Source of the DNA: Methanosarcinaceae archaeon
GTDB taxonomy: Archaea; Halobacteriota; Methanosarcinia; Methanosarcinales; Methanosarcinaceae
Length of the DNA: 13,058 nt
Reading direction: 5' to 3'
Assembly: GCA_028690255.1 (NCBI GenBank)
Contig: JAQVBP010000038.1
Span: forward strand, 8,971 to 22,028
Position numbers and translations under genes: made by a program. This document shows positions 12,982 to 13,058 of this stretch, one piece after another (position 1 is the stretch's first letter; each line of letters starts with the position of its first letter). The notes beneath the pieces were generated by a model, which was not told where the DNA came from, ran no database searches, and saw only the letters and a program-made list of their open reading frames with translations.

Positions 12982-13058
12982 ATGAAAATTCAAGCTAATA
13001 AACTACTAACAGGACTCCTGTTGCTGGGGCTGTTCTGCGGGCTCGCAATGGCGGTTCC
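12982..13058 (+). CDS. Secreted or membrane protein, N-terminal fragment (signal peptide only)
   Basis: Only the first 25 codons plus two bases are present before the window ends. They read as a classical signal peptide: a basic start (MKIQANKLL), a hydrophobic core (about residues 8-21, rich in Leu) and an AMA cleavage site with cutting likely after residue 24. AAGGT at 12972-12976 (within AGAAGGTTAG) serves as ribosome site. The mature protein, and so the function, cannot be seen. It has its own TATA box and is separate from thiL. Confidence 0.75.
   Translation, partial: MKIQANKLLTGLLLLGLFCGLAMAV

Overview
The window looks like a chromosomal segment of a methanogenic archaeon of the Methanosarcina type. 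The evidence is archaeal RadB, a class III ribonucleotide reductase (NrdD) next to a small NrdH-like redoxin (the arrangement known from Methanosarcina barkeri), archaeal-style TATA boxes, long AT-rich intergenic regions and small hairpin repeats like the ends of IS200/IS605 elements. I assign it by recognising the proteins; no search was run.

Layout. Bases 1-476 hold no intact gene: a nested tandem repeat (1-106), then a probable decayed IS200/IS605-like piece ending in a hairpin near 385-425. At 477-1727 (minus) lies a DUF1786 protein with a repeat-encoded polar insert. A divergent regulatory gap (1728-2120) contains a second hairpin repeat and three copies of a TTTAAGCGCATA motif in front of ino1 (2121-3224, plus), a mycobacterial-type inositol-1-phosphate synthase. 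Convergent to it is radB (3430-4098, minus), which appears to start at a non-standard AUA codon. The 4105-4841 gap holds a third hairpin repeat, a perfect 10-bp inverted repeat and four perfect 10-bp tandem repeats just ahead of nrdH.

The centrepiece is the deoxynucleotide operon nrdH (4842-5096), nrdD (5181-10418) and nrdG (10498-11268). The 1745-residue nrdD product is a normal-sized (790 aa) anaerobic ribonucleotide reductase interrupted by two full-length inteins of 480 and 475 aa. Each carries splicing blocks and a LAGLIDADG homing endonuclease, and each is inserted directly before a cysteine in a segment that probably forms the active site. NrdG makes the glycyl radical and NrdH probably supplies the electrons, so dNTP synthesis depends on two protein-splicing events.

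After a 493-bp gap with an 18-bp palindrome and several TATA-like elements comes thiL (11762-12832), thiamine-monophosphate kinase. The window ends inside a gene for a secreted protein, of which only the signal peptide is visible (12982 onward).

The most notable points are the double-intein NrdD and the position of its inteins, the missing zinc-ligand cysteine at the NrdD C-terminus, the AUA start of radB, and the unexplained operator-like repeats before ino1, nrdH and thiL.
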